Counted from the first letter of the stretch, positions 25,301 to 33,627 are shown. The stretch is 64,000 nt of DNA from Rheinheimera sp. SA_1 (GCF_001669775.1 NZ_LXWK01000011.1:1364001-1428000), one strand, 5' to 3'. The notes: a model not told the origin generated them from the letters alone. A program made the numbers and translations.

Positions 25301-25522
25301 TCATTAACGCAGTCGAACGGTGATGGCGTGGTGATTGTCGAGGACTATGCCCAGATTGATGCGACCGCCAGCTACGATATTACCGAGCAGCTGACGGTGG
25401 TGATTGAAGGCATTAACCTGACCAATGAATACGTGCATAAACGTGGCCGCTTTGCCAATCAGCTATTGCTGATTGAGGACAGTGGTCGCCGGATCGCCTT
25501 TGGCGTGCGCGGTACTTTTTAG
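22325..25522 (+). CDS. TonB-dependent transducer with N-terminal STN domain and a second internal signal-like segment
   Basis: A 1065-residue protein from ATG 22325. An N-terminal signal peptide (LLLCLLIVYCLSGVAMA) leads into an STN domain (about 34-110: FNIPRQRADLSLISFAEQ, LLQGRYSLIDALMILL). At residue 116 a second signal-like segment appears (MAHYNKNKVATAVMAV, then TPALA). The TonB box/plug follows (IIEVRGIRGALGRAMDSKR, FPDTNLAESLQRISGVSIDR, ITVRGFGPEFNTVLVNGRQ), then a long barrel ending in Phe. STN domains signal to FecR-like anti-sigma factors, and fecIR-like genes follow 3.4 kb downstream. The start is uncertain: GGAGGA lies at 22275-22280, and the frame is open back to ATG 22175 inside the ERIC-like element. 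ATG 22670 could start an STN-less form. Confidence 0.88.
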   Translation: MRGGLQSVRRLLLCLLIVYCLSGVAMAKDQPSEIAFNIPRQRADLSLISFAEQADITLLFPLDQMEGKQTNLLQGRYSLIDALMILLKDTGLKPEISESGQVSILIDPTFESNDDMAHYNKNKVATAVMAVLSTVATTPALAVQDNEEKAPEIIEVRGIRGALGRAMDSKREAGGVVDSISAEDIGKFPDTNLAESLQRISGVSIDRSGGEGQLITVRGFGPEFNTVLVNGRQMASENQSRAFSFDTIASELVRSLDVHKTSSATMQSGGIGSTVNVNTAKPFAIGGFKVAGSIKGVYDENSEQTTPQVSGLISDMFADDSFGALLAVSHQQRDTRLNQAQIDGWLENVGVPNPVTESGQAYTGNIFSPRNYDHKVTTEERTRTNANLVLQYAPSDTLVVTADALYSDFDIKADTTSYGHWFTAPNLEGFGNAKGPVVDANGTVIDLYQEVGLATDMHAKKFDRLTDTISLGLNFDWDVNNNLNMKFDLSHSSAEREPNNGRGDQLSLIGYANRVRFQLDDQILPYASEFAAANPNIYSGQQELNGTAYQPGVTPAGVSDHLNPANSKAHVMLRRGWAVEDSIDQLRWDGIWNEDATSGLTKVKFGAGYSAESKNLDRWDNEGVGIHCTFCGYPDAPNMAGFPQYVFNAGSDFLSGVSGSGRMPTSWLAHDGEANFAFLEKYAASLGNPISFDAVKRNKSYEVTEDTASFYLELDFEGELAGMPLTSTAGVRYERTSVGVDGTDAPVTGLSILDETEMLAQFGNAVQINEKSSYEAILPNFSVKLDISDDVVGRFAASQTLTRPTLESMSPVTVIGTTRQGGDLTSTSGNPELDPFTSTNLDFSLEWYYAPASYLSAGYFRKNVANFIVNTTEDKTFTLGNGNLLTDPSTGTNSGAPDSQDAVAVFTNTLPNNGESAIVDGFELALQHSFDSGFGVMANATLVGSNAELDPADISQVFALTGLSDSYNLVGFYEEGPFQARLAYNWRDTFVQSLTQSNGDGVVIVEDYAQIDATASYDITEQLTVVIEGINLTNEYVHKRGRFANQLLLIEDSGRRIAFGVRGTF

Positions 25523-25577
25523 CCTTTGTTGATAAAACGGACTGACTGGAAACCCTGGACAGACAGTCCCTTGTTGA

Positions 25578-25611
25578 CCAGGGTCTTGGTTGTATCCAAG
25601 ACCCTGTTTTT
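25578..25611 (+). terminator. Strong intercistronic hairpin between TonB receptor and halogenase
   Basis: CAGGGTCTTGG-TTGTAT-CCAAGACCCTG is a perfect 11-bp stem followed by TTTTT. It lies 56 nt past the receptor stop and 53 nt before the next start codon, so it should at least reduce transcription of the downstream genes. Confidence 0.88.
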
Positions 25612-25663
25612 GGCAGTTCTTTCCAAAAGATTTTCGGCCCGGAAGTTTTTCAATGGTGGTCTT

Positions 25664-27271
25664 ATGACAACAGCCCAAGCTCCAATTAATTCGGTGGCAA
25701 TCAAAACCGTAGTCATCGTCGGTGGTGGTAACGCCGGCTGGCTTACCGCAGGCCGTATTGCGGCCAAACATAAAACCAAGCAGGGAGGCGTGAAAGTCAT
25801 TCTGGTGGAATCACCAACGATTGCGCCGATTGGCGTCGGTGAAGGCACCTGGCCGACCATGCGCAGCACCCTGATTGCCCTTGGTATCAGTGAAACTGAT
25901 TTTATCCGCCACTGCGACGCCACTTTTAAACAAGGCGCCAAATTCGCCCGTTGGGTCGATGGCAGCAAAGACGATTTTTATTACCACCCGCTGGTGTTAC
26001 CACAAGGTTTTGGCAAAGCCGATATGGCGGCCTATTGGCAGGCGCAGCACGCGACCGCAGGTATGCCTTCTTTTTCCCCTGCATCTTCATTCTCAAATGC
26101 GCTTTGCTACCAGGAAACCATCTGTGAACAAGGTTTAGCGCCAAAAACCATCCGCACCGCCGAATTTAGCGCCGTCGCCAATTACGCTTATCATCTGGAT
26201 TCCGGCAAATTTGGTCAGTTTTTACAGCAGCACTGCACTGAAAAACTCGGCGTGACTCATATTCTGGATGATGTGATTGCCATCCACAGCGTAGCCGATG
26301 GCAATCATGCCGCAAATGGCGATATTGCCGCCGTCGAGACGAAAAACCACGGCGCTATCTCCGGGGACTTATTCGTTGATTGCACTGGTTTTTCTTCATT
26401 GCTGCTCGGCAAACATTATCAGGTGCCGTTTAAGGCCTGCGACGATATTTTGTTTATCGACACCGCACTGGCGGTGCAAGTGCCTTATGAAAATGCCGAC
26501 TCCCCTATTGCGTCGCATACCATTTCTACCGCGCAAGAAGCCGGCTGGATTTGGGATATCGGCCTGCAACACCGGCGCGGTGTTGGTTATGTCTATGCCA
26601 GCAAATATTGCACTGAGGAAGACGCCCGCGCCACATTGGCCCAGTATGTCGGCCCGGCGATTGAAGGTTTAACTGTGCGCAAAATTCCGATTGTCAGTGG
26701 TCATCGCACAAAGTTCTGGCAAAACAATTGTGTCGCCGTGGGCTTATCCGCCGGCTTTCTGGAGCCGCTGGAAGCATCGGCCCTGGTGCTGGTCGAGCTG
26801 TCGGCGCAAATGATCAGCGAGCAGTTGCCGGCCAATCGCGCATTAATGGACATCGTCGCCAAAAGGTTTAACGACACCTTTTTATATCGCTGGGATAAAA
26901 TTATCGATTTTCTGAAGCTTCATTATTTGCTCAGCCAACGCGATGAACCCTTCTGGCGCGACAACCGCGACCCCGCCACCATTCCACAGAGTTTGTTGGA
27001 TTTACTGCAGTTATGGCGGTATCGCGCACCCGGCGATCTGGACTTTACCAGCAATAATGAAGTGTTTCCGGCCGCCAGTTATCAGTATGTGCTGTATGGC
27101 ATGGGCTTTAAAACCGATTACAGCCACAGCGGTTATTTGCTGGATAACTGGGATTTTGCCACCCAGCAATTTGCCCAGAATCAGAAAATGATTAACCAGG
27201 CGCTTAGCATGCTGCCGACCAACCGCGAGTTGATCACTAAAATTCGCGACTATGGGCTCAATGCTCTTTAA
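25664..27271 (+). CDS. Flavin-dependent tryptophan-halogenase family protein
   Basis: A 535-residue protein. It has an N-terminal FAD motif GGGNAGW and a GVGEGTWPT block. DATFKQGAKFARW carries the Lys aligned with the catalytic Lys of PrnA/RebH-type halogenases, and SAGFLEPLEAS is the flavin-domain motif. The family's WxWxIP signature appears as WIWDIG, with Gly in place of Pro. Such proteins sit beside TonB receptors in many Alteromonadales, Xanthomonadales and Caulobacterales, and their substrates are largely untested. Halogenation of free tryptophan is not implied. The start was chosen at ATG 25664 after GGTGG; the longer frame crosses a terminator hairpin. The SapC gene follows after about 60 bp. 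Confidence 0.88.
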   Translation: MTTAQAPINSVAIKTVVIVGGGNAGWLTAGRIAAKHKTKQGGVKVILVESPTIAPIGVGEGTWPTMRSTLIALGISETDFIRHCDATFKQGAKFARWVDGSKDDFYYHPLVLPQGFGKADMAAYWQAQHATAGMPSFSPASSFSNALCYQETICEQGLAPKTIRTAEFSAVANYAYHLDSGKFGQFLQQHCTEKLGVTHILDDVIAIHSVADGNHAANGDIAAVETKNHGAISGDLFVDCTGFSSLLLGKHYQVPFKACDDILFIDTALAVQVPYENADSPIASHTISTAQEAGWIWDIGLQHRRGVGYVYASKYCTEEDARATLAQYVGPAIEGLTVRKIPIVSGHRTKFWQNNCVAVGLSAGFLEPLEASALVLVELSAQMISEQLPANRALMDIVAKRFNDTFLYRWDKIIDFLKLHYLLSQRDEPFWRDNRDPATIPQSLLDLLQLWRYRAPGDLDFTSNNEVFPAASYQYVLYGMGFKTDYSHSGYLLDNWDFATQQFAQNQKMINQALSMLPTNRELITKIRDYGLNAL

Positions 27272-27333
27272 ATAAAAAGCCCGGTTTAATTCTGAAACAA
27301 CATTTATTTCAAAAACAACAAGAGCAGCAACGC

Positions 27334-28080
27334 ATGGCCGAACTGATTGCAATTAACCCAAAACTTCATGCCACTCTACGGTTCCAGCCGGAACAAGCCG
27401 AATTCCATAGCCGGGGTATTCAGTTGCTACCTGTGGTGCCAGCGGAATTTGCCAGCATCGCCACCCAGTCGCCGATTGTGCTGACCAAAAATGGCCAGAC
27501 CGGCCAGTTTGTGACAGTGGCGATGCTCGGTTTTGCGCCGGGTGAAAATCTGTGGTTTGCCGATGGCAGCTGGCAAGGTACTTATCTGCCATTGCAGCTG
27601 CAGCGCCAGCCGTTTTTTTTAGGTCAGGCTGACGACAGTGGTCAAGGCGATTACGTGCTTTGTATCGATCCCGACAGTCCGGCGATTGCTCAGGAACAGC
27701 ACAGCACTGCAACCGAAACAGCAACCGAAGCCCTGTTTCAGGATGATGGCTCTGATAGCCCCTATTTACAGCAAATCAAAGGCGTGCTGGCTGAACTGTT
27801 GCAAGGCGAACAACAACAGCAACAACTGGTGCAGGCGTTATTAGCGGCCAACCTTATTCAGCCATTGTCGCTGGAAATTACCTTTGCCAATCAACAGTCA
27901 ACCCGGCTAAATGGTCTGTACACTATCGATCAGCAAAAACTGGCAGCGCTGGATGCAGCAACTTTGGTCAATCTGCATCAGGCCGGCTGGCTGGCGCCGA
28001 TTTACACCATCATCGCCTCGGCCGCGCAGCTTTATCCGCTGATCGCGCGGAAAAACCAGCAGTTGACCGGAGCGGCCTGA
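27334..28080 (+). CDS. SapC-family protein
   Basis: A 248-residue soluble protein with the SapC family pattern: VVPAEFASIATQSPIVLTKNG, FVTVAMLGFAPGENLW, GTYLPLQLQRQPFFLG and, after an acidic middle, LQPLSLEITF-like and LNGLYTIDQQKL blocks. SapC was named for Campylobacter S-layer export, but most relatives lie next to TonB receptors and tryptophan-halogenase-like genes, as here, and their role is unknown. A Gln-rich stretch (QQQQQ) lies near residue 168. The stop shares a base with the next start (TGATG), so it is coupled to the DUF6445 gene. Confidence 0.85.
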   Translation: MAELIAINPKLHATLRFQPEQAEFHSRGIQLLPVVPAEFASIATQSPIVLTKNGQTGQFVTVAMLGFAPGENLWFADGSWQGTYLPLQLQRQPFFLGQADDSGQGDYVLCIDPDSPAIAQEQHSTATETATEALFQDDGSDSPYLQQIKGVLAELLQGEQQQQQLVQALLAANLIQPLSLEITFANQQSTRLNGLYTIDQQKLAALDAATLVNLHQAGWLAPIYTIIASAAQLYPLIARKNQQLTGAA

Positions 28081-28784
28081 TGGTACAAATCCGCCCGCTG
28101 ACCCAAGGCATCCGCCAATTGCGCATTGGTGATGAAGCCACTCCGCTGTTGATTATTGATGATTTGGTCACCGACCTCGACTGGATAATAAAGGCCGCCG
28201 GGCAAGGCAGCGATTTTCAGACCGATCCGGCGAATTTTTACCCTGGCATCCGTAAACCAGCGCCGCAGCTCTACCAACAAGCCATACAAACTGCCTTACT
28301 GCCGTTGCTGCAAGCGGTGTTTAGCCCGCAAGCCAGCCGCATACACAGCCTACAATCGGCATTTTCTTTATCGACCACACCCGCGACACAGCTGCGGCCG
28401 ATTCAGATGTTGCCGCATATTGATGCCACCACCCCTAACCAACTAGCGATGGTGCATTATCTGTGCGGGTCAGAACATGGCGGCACCTCATTTTATCGCC
28501 ATCGTGAAACCGGCTTTGCACGGATCAGCGCCGAGCGCTTAGCTGGTTATAGCGCCAAACTTAAAGCCGAAGCCCAGGCAGCACAGCTGCACCTGCAACC
28601 CGGTTATATCGATGGGGATACCTCGCTGTTCCAGCGAATTTATCAGGTCGACGCCAAACCCAATCGCGCTATTATTTACCCGGGCAATTTGTTGCATTCA
28701 GGGGATATCCGCGAAGCCTCGGATTTATCGGCCGACCCAAGACAAGGCAGACTAACCATCAGCAGCTTTTTGCAGCTGAGTTGA
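28080..28784 (+). CDS. DUF6445-family protein with a 2OG-oxygenase-like motif set
   Basis: A 234-residue protein. I recognise the DUF6445 pattern, a regular companion of SapC and halogenase-like genes. It carries PHIDAT (H-x-D), GTSFYRH, AIIYPGNLLHSGDI (distal His) and GRLTISSF (Arg). This HxD...H...R spacing is that of the facial triad and co-substrate Arg in Fe(II)/2-oxoglutarate dioxygenases, so an oxygenase or hydroxylase role is possible (inference). Its start overlaps the SapC stop. A gap of about 150 bp then precedes the sigma-factor gene. Confidence 0.75.
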   Translation: MVQIRPLTQGIRQLRIGDEATPLLIIDDLVTDLDWIIKAAGQGSDFQTDPANFYPGIRKPAPQLYQQAIQTALLPLLQAVFSPQASRIHSLQSAFSLSTTPATQLRPIQMLPHIDATTPNQLAMVHYLCGSEHGGTSFYRHRETGFARISAERLAGYSAKLKAEAQAAQLHLQPGYIDGDTSLFQRIYQVDAKPNRAIIYPGNLLHSGDIREASDLSADPRQGRLTISSFLQLS

Positions 28785-28937
28785 TGTGCTAAAACTAATG
28801 CTCTAAAAAAAATTTAAAAATTTTCACCAAGCTATAGCGGAAATTTGAAGCTGATTCGTCTTACTTTTCAGGGATGCTATGCGCCGCGACAGACGGTGCA
28901 ACGCCCGGGCGACTATAAAAAAGAAAGACGGGGAAAA

Positions 28938-29513
28938 ATGTCAAACGATTCATTGATTTATAAGGTTTATCTGGCATCCAGACGCAGTCTGTGGCGCGCC
29001 GTATCCCGCATCGTACCACCGCACGAGATTGAAGATATTGTGCAGGAAACTTATGTGCGGATTTGCCAGATAGAACACAAAGAGAACATTAGTTCGCCAA
29101 AATCTTTTATGTTTACCATCGCCCGCAACCTGGCGCTGGATTATCAGAAACAAGCCAATGTAAAACAGGTCGACCATGTTGAAGATATCGAACTGATTGA
29201 TCAGCTGTTGTCCGACAACTGTCGCGATGAAGTTTATGATCAGGCGTTATCGGACAGTGAGTTTGCGATGTTTTGCGAAGCGGTCAGACTGTTACCGGTG
29301 CAATGCCGCAAGGTGTTTGTGCTGAAAAAAGTCTACGGTTTTTCGCAGCGGGAAATAGCAGTGAAATTAAGAATAAGTGAAAGTACAGTAGAAAAACATA
29401 TCGCCACCGGTTTAAAAAGTTGCACGCTGTTTATGCGTAAAGCAACAGCGGGCGACACAGGACAGGGCCAGATCAACGTGCAACGACAATCAAAAGGAGG
29501 ATCATATGACTAA
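28938..29513 (+). CDS. FecI-like ECF sigma factor
   Basis: A 191-residue protein. Region 2 is present (VSRIVPPHEIEDIVQETYVRI; SPKSFMFTIARNLALDYQK), and region 4 has CRKVFVLKKVYGFSQREIAVKLRISESTVEKHI. There is no extra C-terminal domain. The ATG at 28938 follows GGGGA; the longer frame to 28845 adds a basic segment without homology. It overlaps the FecR-like gene by 8 bp. With the STN-bearing receptor upstream, this makes a FecA-FecI-FecR type cell-surface signalling set. An ATP-independent signal at the outer membrane would release this sigma factor to transcribe the receptor locus. Confidence 0.92.
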   Translation: MSNDSLIYKVYLASRRSLWRAVSRIVPPHEIEDIVQETYVRICQIEHKENISSPKSFMFTIARNLALDYQKQANVKQVDHVEDIELIDQLLSDNCRDEVYDQALSDSEFAMFCEAVRLLPVQCRKVFVLKKVYGFSQREIAVKLRISESTVEKHIATGLKSCTLFMRKATAGDTGQGQINVQRQSKGGSYD

Positions 29514-30588
29514 CAACATTCACCCGATCCCTCTGCAGTCGAAACGCCAGCAAGCCGTCCTGGATGAGCAGCGTTTAGCAGAGGCCAGTGACTGGATTGC
29601 CAAGCTGGACCGCAACCTGACGCCGGCGGAAACCGAAGCATTGCAACTATGGCTGGCACAGTCGCCAGAGCATCGCGCCACCTTATTAGAAGTGGCGGCA
29701 TTGTGGGACAAGATGGATACGCTGCAGCGCTTAGCGGATTTATTCCCGCAGGCGGAAAAAAATGTCCGGCCACAATGGCAACATTGGGGGCTGGCCGCTT
29801 CAGTCGCGCTGGTCGCTTCGTTATTGACCTTATGGTGGCAACCAGAACTGCTGACCCCGTCAGCAACCGCAACTTCGGCGATTGTGTCGACCCAAAGCAG
29901 TTATCAGACCCGGATTGGCGAAACCAACACCATTGAACTGCCGGATCAAAGCAAACTGGTGCTGAATACCAATAGTTTTGTGGTGGTGAAATACAGCGCC
30001 AAAGCGCGGATCATCGAGCTGCAACGTGGCGAAATTCTGATTGATGTGGCACATGATACCAGTCGGCCGCTCAGTGTCCTGGCCGGTGGCAAGATCATCC
30101 AGGCGGTGGGTACCGCCTTTAATGTGCAGGTGCGCGACCGTCAGGTTGAACTGATTGTCACCGACGGCAAGGTGCGGGTTGAAACTGCCCTCACCGAAAT
30201 GATTGCCGACGAACACAGACTGGCCAACCGCTTACCGGAAACCGCGCTGGCTATTTCCAAAGGCGAAAAAGTTGATTTGGATGCCAGTGGTCAGCAGGAA
30301 GAAAAAGTGCTGAAAATAGATGCGGTGGACATCGCCGCCAGCTTGTCCTGGCGCTCTGGCAATTTGATTTTCCGTGGCGAATCGCTGGCCGAAGCAGTGG
30401 CAGAAATCAGCCGTTATACCGACATCCAATTTGAGCTGGCTGATGACGCCAAACTCAAAGACATCCATGTCGCCGGCATGTTTAAAACCGGTGATGTGAA
30501 TGGCTTACTGGCGGTATTTAAAAGTAATTTTAATATCAGCCACGAGCGGTTAAGCCGCGACAGAATATTACTGAAGTTCGAAGGATAA
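29506..30588 (+). CDS. FecR-like anti-sigma factor/transmembrane sensor
   Basis: A 360-residue protein. The cytoplasmic DUF4880 domain (about 25-70: ASDWIAKLDRNLTPAETEALQLW) binds the sigma factor. A TM helix (95-110, ASVALVASLLTLWW) is followed by a periplasmic FecR domain (about 130-230: YQTRIGETNTIELPDQSKLVLN; RGEILIDVAHD; GTAFNV) and a C-terminal STN-like DUF4974 segment (FRGESLAEAVAEISRYTDIQFEL, HVAGMFKTGDVNGLLAVF). It relays the state of the STN receptor to the FecI-like sigma factor. Its start overlaps the sigma-factor gene by 8 bp. Confidence 0.92.
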   Translation: MTNNIHPIPLQSKRQQAVLDEQRLAEASDWIAKLDRNLTPAETEALQLWLAQSPEHRATLLEVAALWDKMDTLQRLADLFPQAEKNVRPQWQHWGLAASVALVASLLTLWWQPELLTPSATATSAIVSTQSSYQTRIGETNTIELPDQSKLVLNTNSFVVVKYSAKARIIELQRGEILIDVAHDTSRPLSVLAGGKIIQAVGTAFNVQVRDRQVELIVTDGKVRVETALTEMIADEHRLANRLPETALAISKGEKVDLDASGQQEEKVLKIDAVDIAASLSWRSGNLIFRGESLAEAVAEISRYTDIQFELADDAKLKDIHVAGMFKTGDVNGLLAVFKSNFNISHERLSRDRILLKFEG

Positions 30589-30675
30589 CCAGGCTGCCAG
30601 CGATGAGATGAACTGTGTTGCTGGCAAGATTTGGTGATGACACTACATAACAATAAGATCAAGCAAGGACAATCT

Positions 30676-32112
30676 ATGACGATGCCTATGTCGGCTGCCG
30701 CCGCGACTTCTATGACACCCTTCGGGCAAACCGGCAGTGTCGCTTATGTGCTGTTTATCTCTGCCATCGCTGCTATTGGCGGATTTTTATTTGGTTTTGA
30801 CTCAGGTGTGATTAACGGCACTGTCACGGCGCTTGGCAAAGCTTTTCAATCAACCGCAGTCGCCACCGGCTTTAACGTGGCTTCGGTGTTACTCGGCTGC
30901 GCTGTTGGCGCTTTGGTCGCAGGTCCGGTCGCCGATCGGTTTGGTCGCAAACCGGTGATGATAGTCACCGCTATTGTCTTTGCCATCAGCGCCTGGGGTT
31001 CGGGCGATGCACAAAGTGCCACCGCCTTTATTCTGTACCGGGTATTTGGTGGTTTAGGCATTGGTGCTGCTTCGGTGTTGGCACCGGCCTATATTGCCGA
31101 AGTCTCCCCCGCCGCACTGCGTGGCCGACTCGCCACTTTGCAGCAATTAGCTATTGTTTTAGGCTTGTTCGCCGCTTTTGTCAGCAATTATTTAATCGCT
31201 TCCGCCGCGGGCAGTGCTGAAAATGCCTTCTGGCTGGGATTACCCGCCTGGCGCTGGATGTTCTGGGTCGAATTAGTACCGTCGGTATTGTTTTTACTGG
31301 GCGTATTGTTTATTCCGGAATCACCCCGTTATCTGGTGGCGCAAGGCAAGCTGGAGCAAGCAAGAGCCGTGTTTCGACGGATTAGCCCAGGTACTGAAGA
31401 TCAACAATTGGCAGATGTTGGTAAGTCTCTGAGCGGTAACCACAAACCGAGCATAGCCGATTTGTTTATTGCCGGTAGCAGCAAGCTGCATCCAATTATT
31501 TGGGTCGGTATTGCCTTGTCGGTATTTCAGCAATTTGTTGGCATTAACGTGGTGTTTTATTACGGCGCTGAACTGTGGCAAGCAGCTGGTTTTGATGAGT
31601 CGCAATCGTTATTTATCAACGTATTAGCCGGTACCACCAATATCGTATCGACCTTTATTGCCATTGCGCTGATTGACAAAATTGGCCGCAAACCACTGCT
31701 GTTGACCGGTAGTATTGGCATGTTTGTCAGCCTCGGCGTACTGACGCTGATCTTTGGCACCGCCGGTTTTGATGCAGCGGGCAAGCTGGCATTGACCGAA
31801 ACTATGGGCACAGTAGCTTTGGTCACCGCCAATCTGTTTGTGGTATTTTTCGGATTAAGCTGGGGGCCGGTGGTCTGGGTATTATTGGGCGAAATCTTCA
31901 ATAATCGCATTCGTGGTGCCGCTTTGGCGGTGGCCGCCAGCGCGCAGTGGATTGCCAACTTCGCCATCAGCATGACCTTCCCGATTTTACTGGGTTCGGT
32001 CGGCCTGGCTGGCGCTTATGGTTTTTATACGCTGTCGGCCTTGATCAGCATTTTCTTTGTGGTGAAGTATATCCGCGAGACCCGCGGCAAAACGCTGGAG
32101 CAAATGGAGTAA
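30676..32112 (+). CDS. MFS sugar transporter (sugar porter family)
   Basis: A 478-residue protein with about 12 TM helices. Sugar-porter signatures are GGFLFGFDSGVING (TM1), DRFGRKP after TM2, PESPRYL after TM6, FQQFVGINVVFYYG (TM7), DKIGRKPLLL and a C-terminal IRETRGKTLEQ. It resembles the XylE/GalP group of H+/sugar symporters. AAGGA precedes ATG 30676. It follows the FecR-like gene after about 90 bp in the same direction. This links the TonB/halogenase locus to uptake of a sugar or sugar-containing compound (inference). Confidence 0.93.
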   Translation: MTMPMSAAAATSMTPFGQTGSVAYVLFISAIAAIGGFLFGFDSGVINGTVTALGKAFQSTAVATGFNVASVLLGCAVGALVAGPVADRFGRKPVMIVTAIVFAISAWGSGDAQSATAFILYRVFGGLGIGAASVLAPAYIAEVSPAALRGRLATLQQLAIVLGLFAAFVSNYLIASAAGSAENAFWLGLPAWRWMFWVELVPSVLFLLGVLFIPESPRYLVAQGKLEQARAVFRRISPGTEDQQLADVGKSLSGNHKPSIADLFIAGSSKLHPIIWVGIALSVFQQFVGINVVFYYGAELWQAAGFDESQSLFINVLAGTTNIVSTFIAIALIDKIGRKPLLLTGSIGMFVSLGVLTLIFGTAGFDAAGKLALTETMGTVALVTANLFVVFFGLSWGPVVWVLLGEIFNNRIRGAALAVAASAQWIANFAISMTFPILLGSVGLAGAYGFYTLSALISIFFVVKYIRETRGKTLEQME

Positions 32113-32126
32113 GCTAAAAGCCGTTG

Positions 32127-33029
32127 TTATTCCGGACTCATTTGCCTGGCGGCCTGAGCCCCTGCCTGCGACACGGCCTGCAACACAGCTTGCAATAGGG
32201 GTTCGGACTGGCGCTGCGCCAATAAGCCGAACCAAACCTGCACCTGTTGCAACGCCGGGCCAAGCAATACCAGTTCGTTTTTGCTCTGCGCATCCAAAGC
32301 CGTCGGTTGGTGCAACAAACCTAAACCGACGCCTCCAGCAATTAAGGTGCGGGTGACATGTTCTTGATCGACATGAATGGTTTTTAGCGGCCGAAAGTTG
32401 TGTTCTGTAAACAGCTGCTCGGCCAGCCGGCCACAACAAGTGTTAGTGGCCGGACAAATCCACGGCAACTGACTTAGTTGTTGCCAATCCGCTGGCTGCG
32501 TTGCATCAACCCAACCGACCGGCGCCGCCAGATACACGCCAAAACTGTCGACCGGCAGCTGCATTAATGCGCTAGGCGACGTATCAGCGGTGTAAAAGCC
32601 AGCGTCAATCCGGCCTTTTTCGATGCCGTCGATAATTTCAGCCGCACTGCCATATTCCAGACTGACTTCGAGCCTGGGACAAGTTTCTGCCAGTTGCGCC
32701 AGCAGTTTACTCAGTACTTGTGCGCTTGGCGTACGGTTCGAACCGATTCGGATCCGGCCACTGAGCTGTCCAGTTAATTGCCGGGCATCGCTTTTAATTT
32801 CCTGATGCAACGCCAGCAGTTGTTCCGCTTTGGCCAGCAACGCCAGCCCTTGCGCCGTCAAACTCATACCACGCGGCGTGCGTTCAAACAAAGTCAAACC
32901 CAGCTCGTCTTCCAGCGTTTTGATATGGGCGCTGATCGCCGGTTGGCTCAGGAACAACAATTCCGCGGTTCTGGTGATGCTGCCCTGGCGCGCCACAGTG
33001 ACGAAAGTTCTGAGCTGATAAATGTCCAT
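32127..33029 (-). CDS. LysR-family transcriptional regulator
   Basis: A 300-residue protein. The N-terminal wHTH (2-60: QLRTFVTVARQGSITRTAELLFLSQPAISAHIKTLEDELG, then LFERTPRGMSLT) is followed by a periplasmic-binding-like effector domain (about 90-290). The C-terminus is Ala/Gln-rich (LQAVLQAVSQAGAQAARQ). It is the last of three minus-strand genes after DUF2798 and DUF2938 and converges on the sugar transporter. It probably controls its own cluster; the effector is unknown. Confidence 0.92.
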   Translation of the reverse strand: MDIYQLRTFVTVARQGSITRTAELLFLSQPAISAHIKTLEDELGLTLFERTPRGMSLTAQGLALLAKAEQLLALHQEIKSDARQLTGQLSGRIRIGSNRTPSAQVLSKLLAQLAETCPRLEVSLEYGSAAEIIDGIEKGRIDAGFYTADTSPSALMQLPVDSFGVYLAAPVGWVDATQPADWQQLSQLPWICPATNTCCGRLAEQLFTEHNFRPLKTIHVDQEHVTRTLIAGGVGLGLLHQPTALDAQSKNELVLLGPALQQVQVWFGLLAQRQSEPLLQAVLQAVSQAGAQAARQMSPE

Positions 33030-33114
33030 CCGTTGCCCTGTTTACTGAAATCTTCAGTGATATTTGGGTGCTGCTGTTCGTACTTGTGTTCGTACTTATC
33101 TGGCGTGCGCCGTT

Positions 33115-33627
33115 TTACGCAAACCCAAACTGAGTCACAGCCCATTGATACCCCATACCCGCCAGATACAAACCGCAGCCAAACACCGTATGACTCGATA
33201 GGCTTTTTGTTCTGGCTGACCATGGTTTTGGCGCTTTCGCCGCAGCAAAGCCCATACCAAATGCCGGTTGCATCAACAAAAATGGAAATAACACCGTGCT
33301 GACTCCCAACACTAACGCCCACTGCAAACCAGGTTCAACCAGCCATTGGCCGCCGCCCCACAATACTAGCGGCAGCGCAAATAGCATGCCTGTCAGGTAA
33401 TGGATTGTCCAGCCAAGGGCGCACTCCAACGGCTGCGCCGGGGCGCTGCCAATTTTGGCATGCCGGAACTGGCCAAAGCGCATCAGACTGAACCAGCGCC
33501 CCACCAGGCAAAAGCTTAACGATGGGATATTCAATACTTTACTCAGCAGCAGCGACCATAAATCCAGCAGCGCAGTGGCGCCCGCTCCGATCAAAACGGC
33601 CGCCAGCAGTGGCGATACATCAATCAT
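33115..33627 (-). CDS. DUF2938-family membrane protein
   Basis: A 170-residue integral membrane protein with about four or five helices. It has the DUF2938 pattern: GAGATALLDLWSLLL early, RWFSLMRFG, a conserved ALGWTIHYLTGMLFA, and MQPAFGMGFAAAKAP then a HTVFGCGLYLAG ending. The function of the family is unknown. It lies 45 bp downstream of a DUF2798 gene on the same strand, with a LysR gene next. Confidence 0.82.
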   Translation of the reverse strand: MIDVSPLLAAVLIGAGATALLDLWSLLLSKVLNIPSLSFCLVGRWFSLMRFGQFRHAKIGSAPAQPLECALGWTIHYLTGMLFALPLVLWGGGQWLVEPGLQWALVLGVSTVLFPFLLMQPAFGMGFAAAKAPKPWSARTKSLSSHTVFGCGLYLAGMGYQWAVTQFGFA

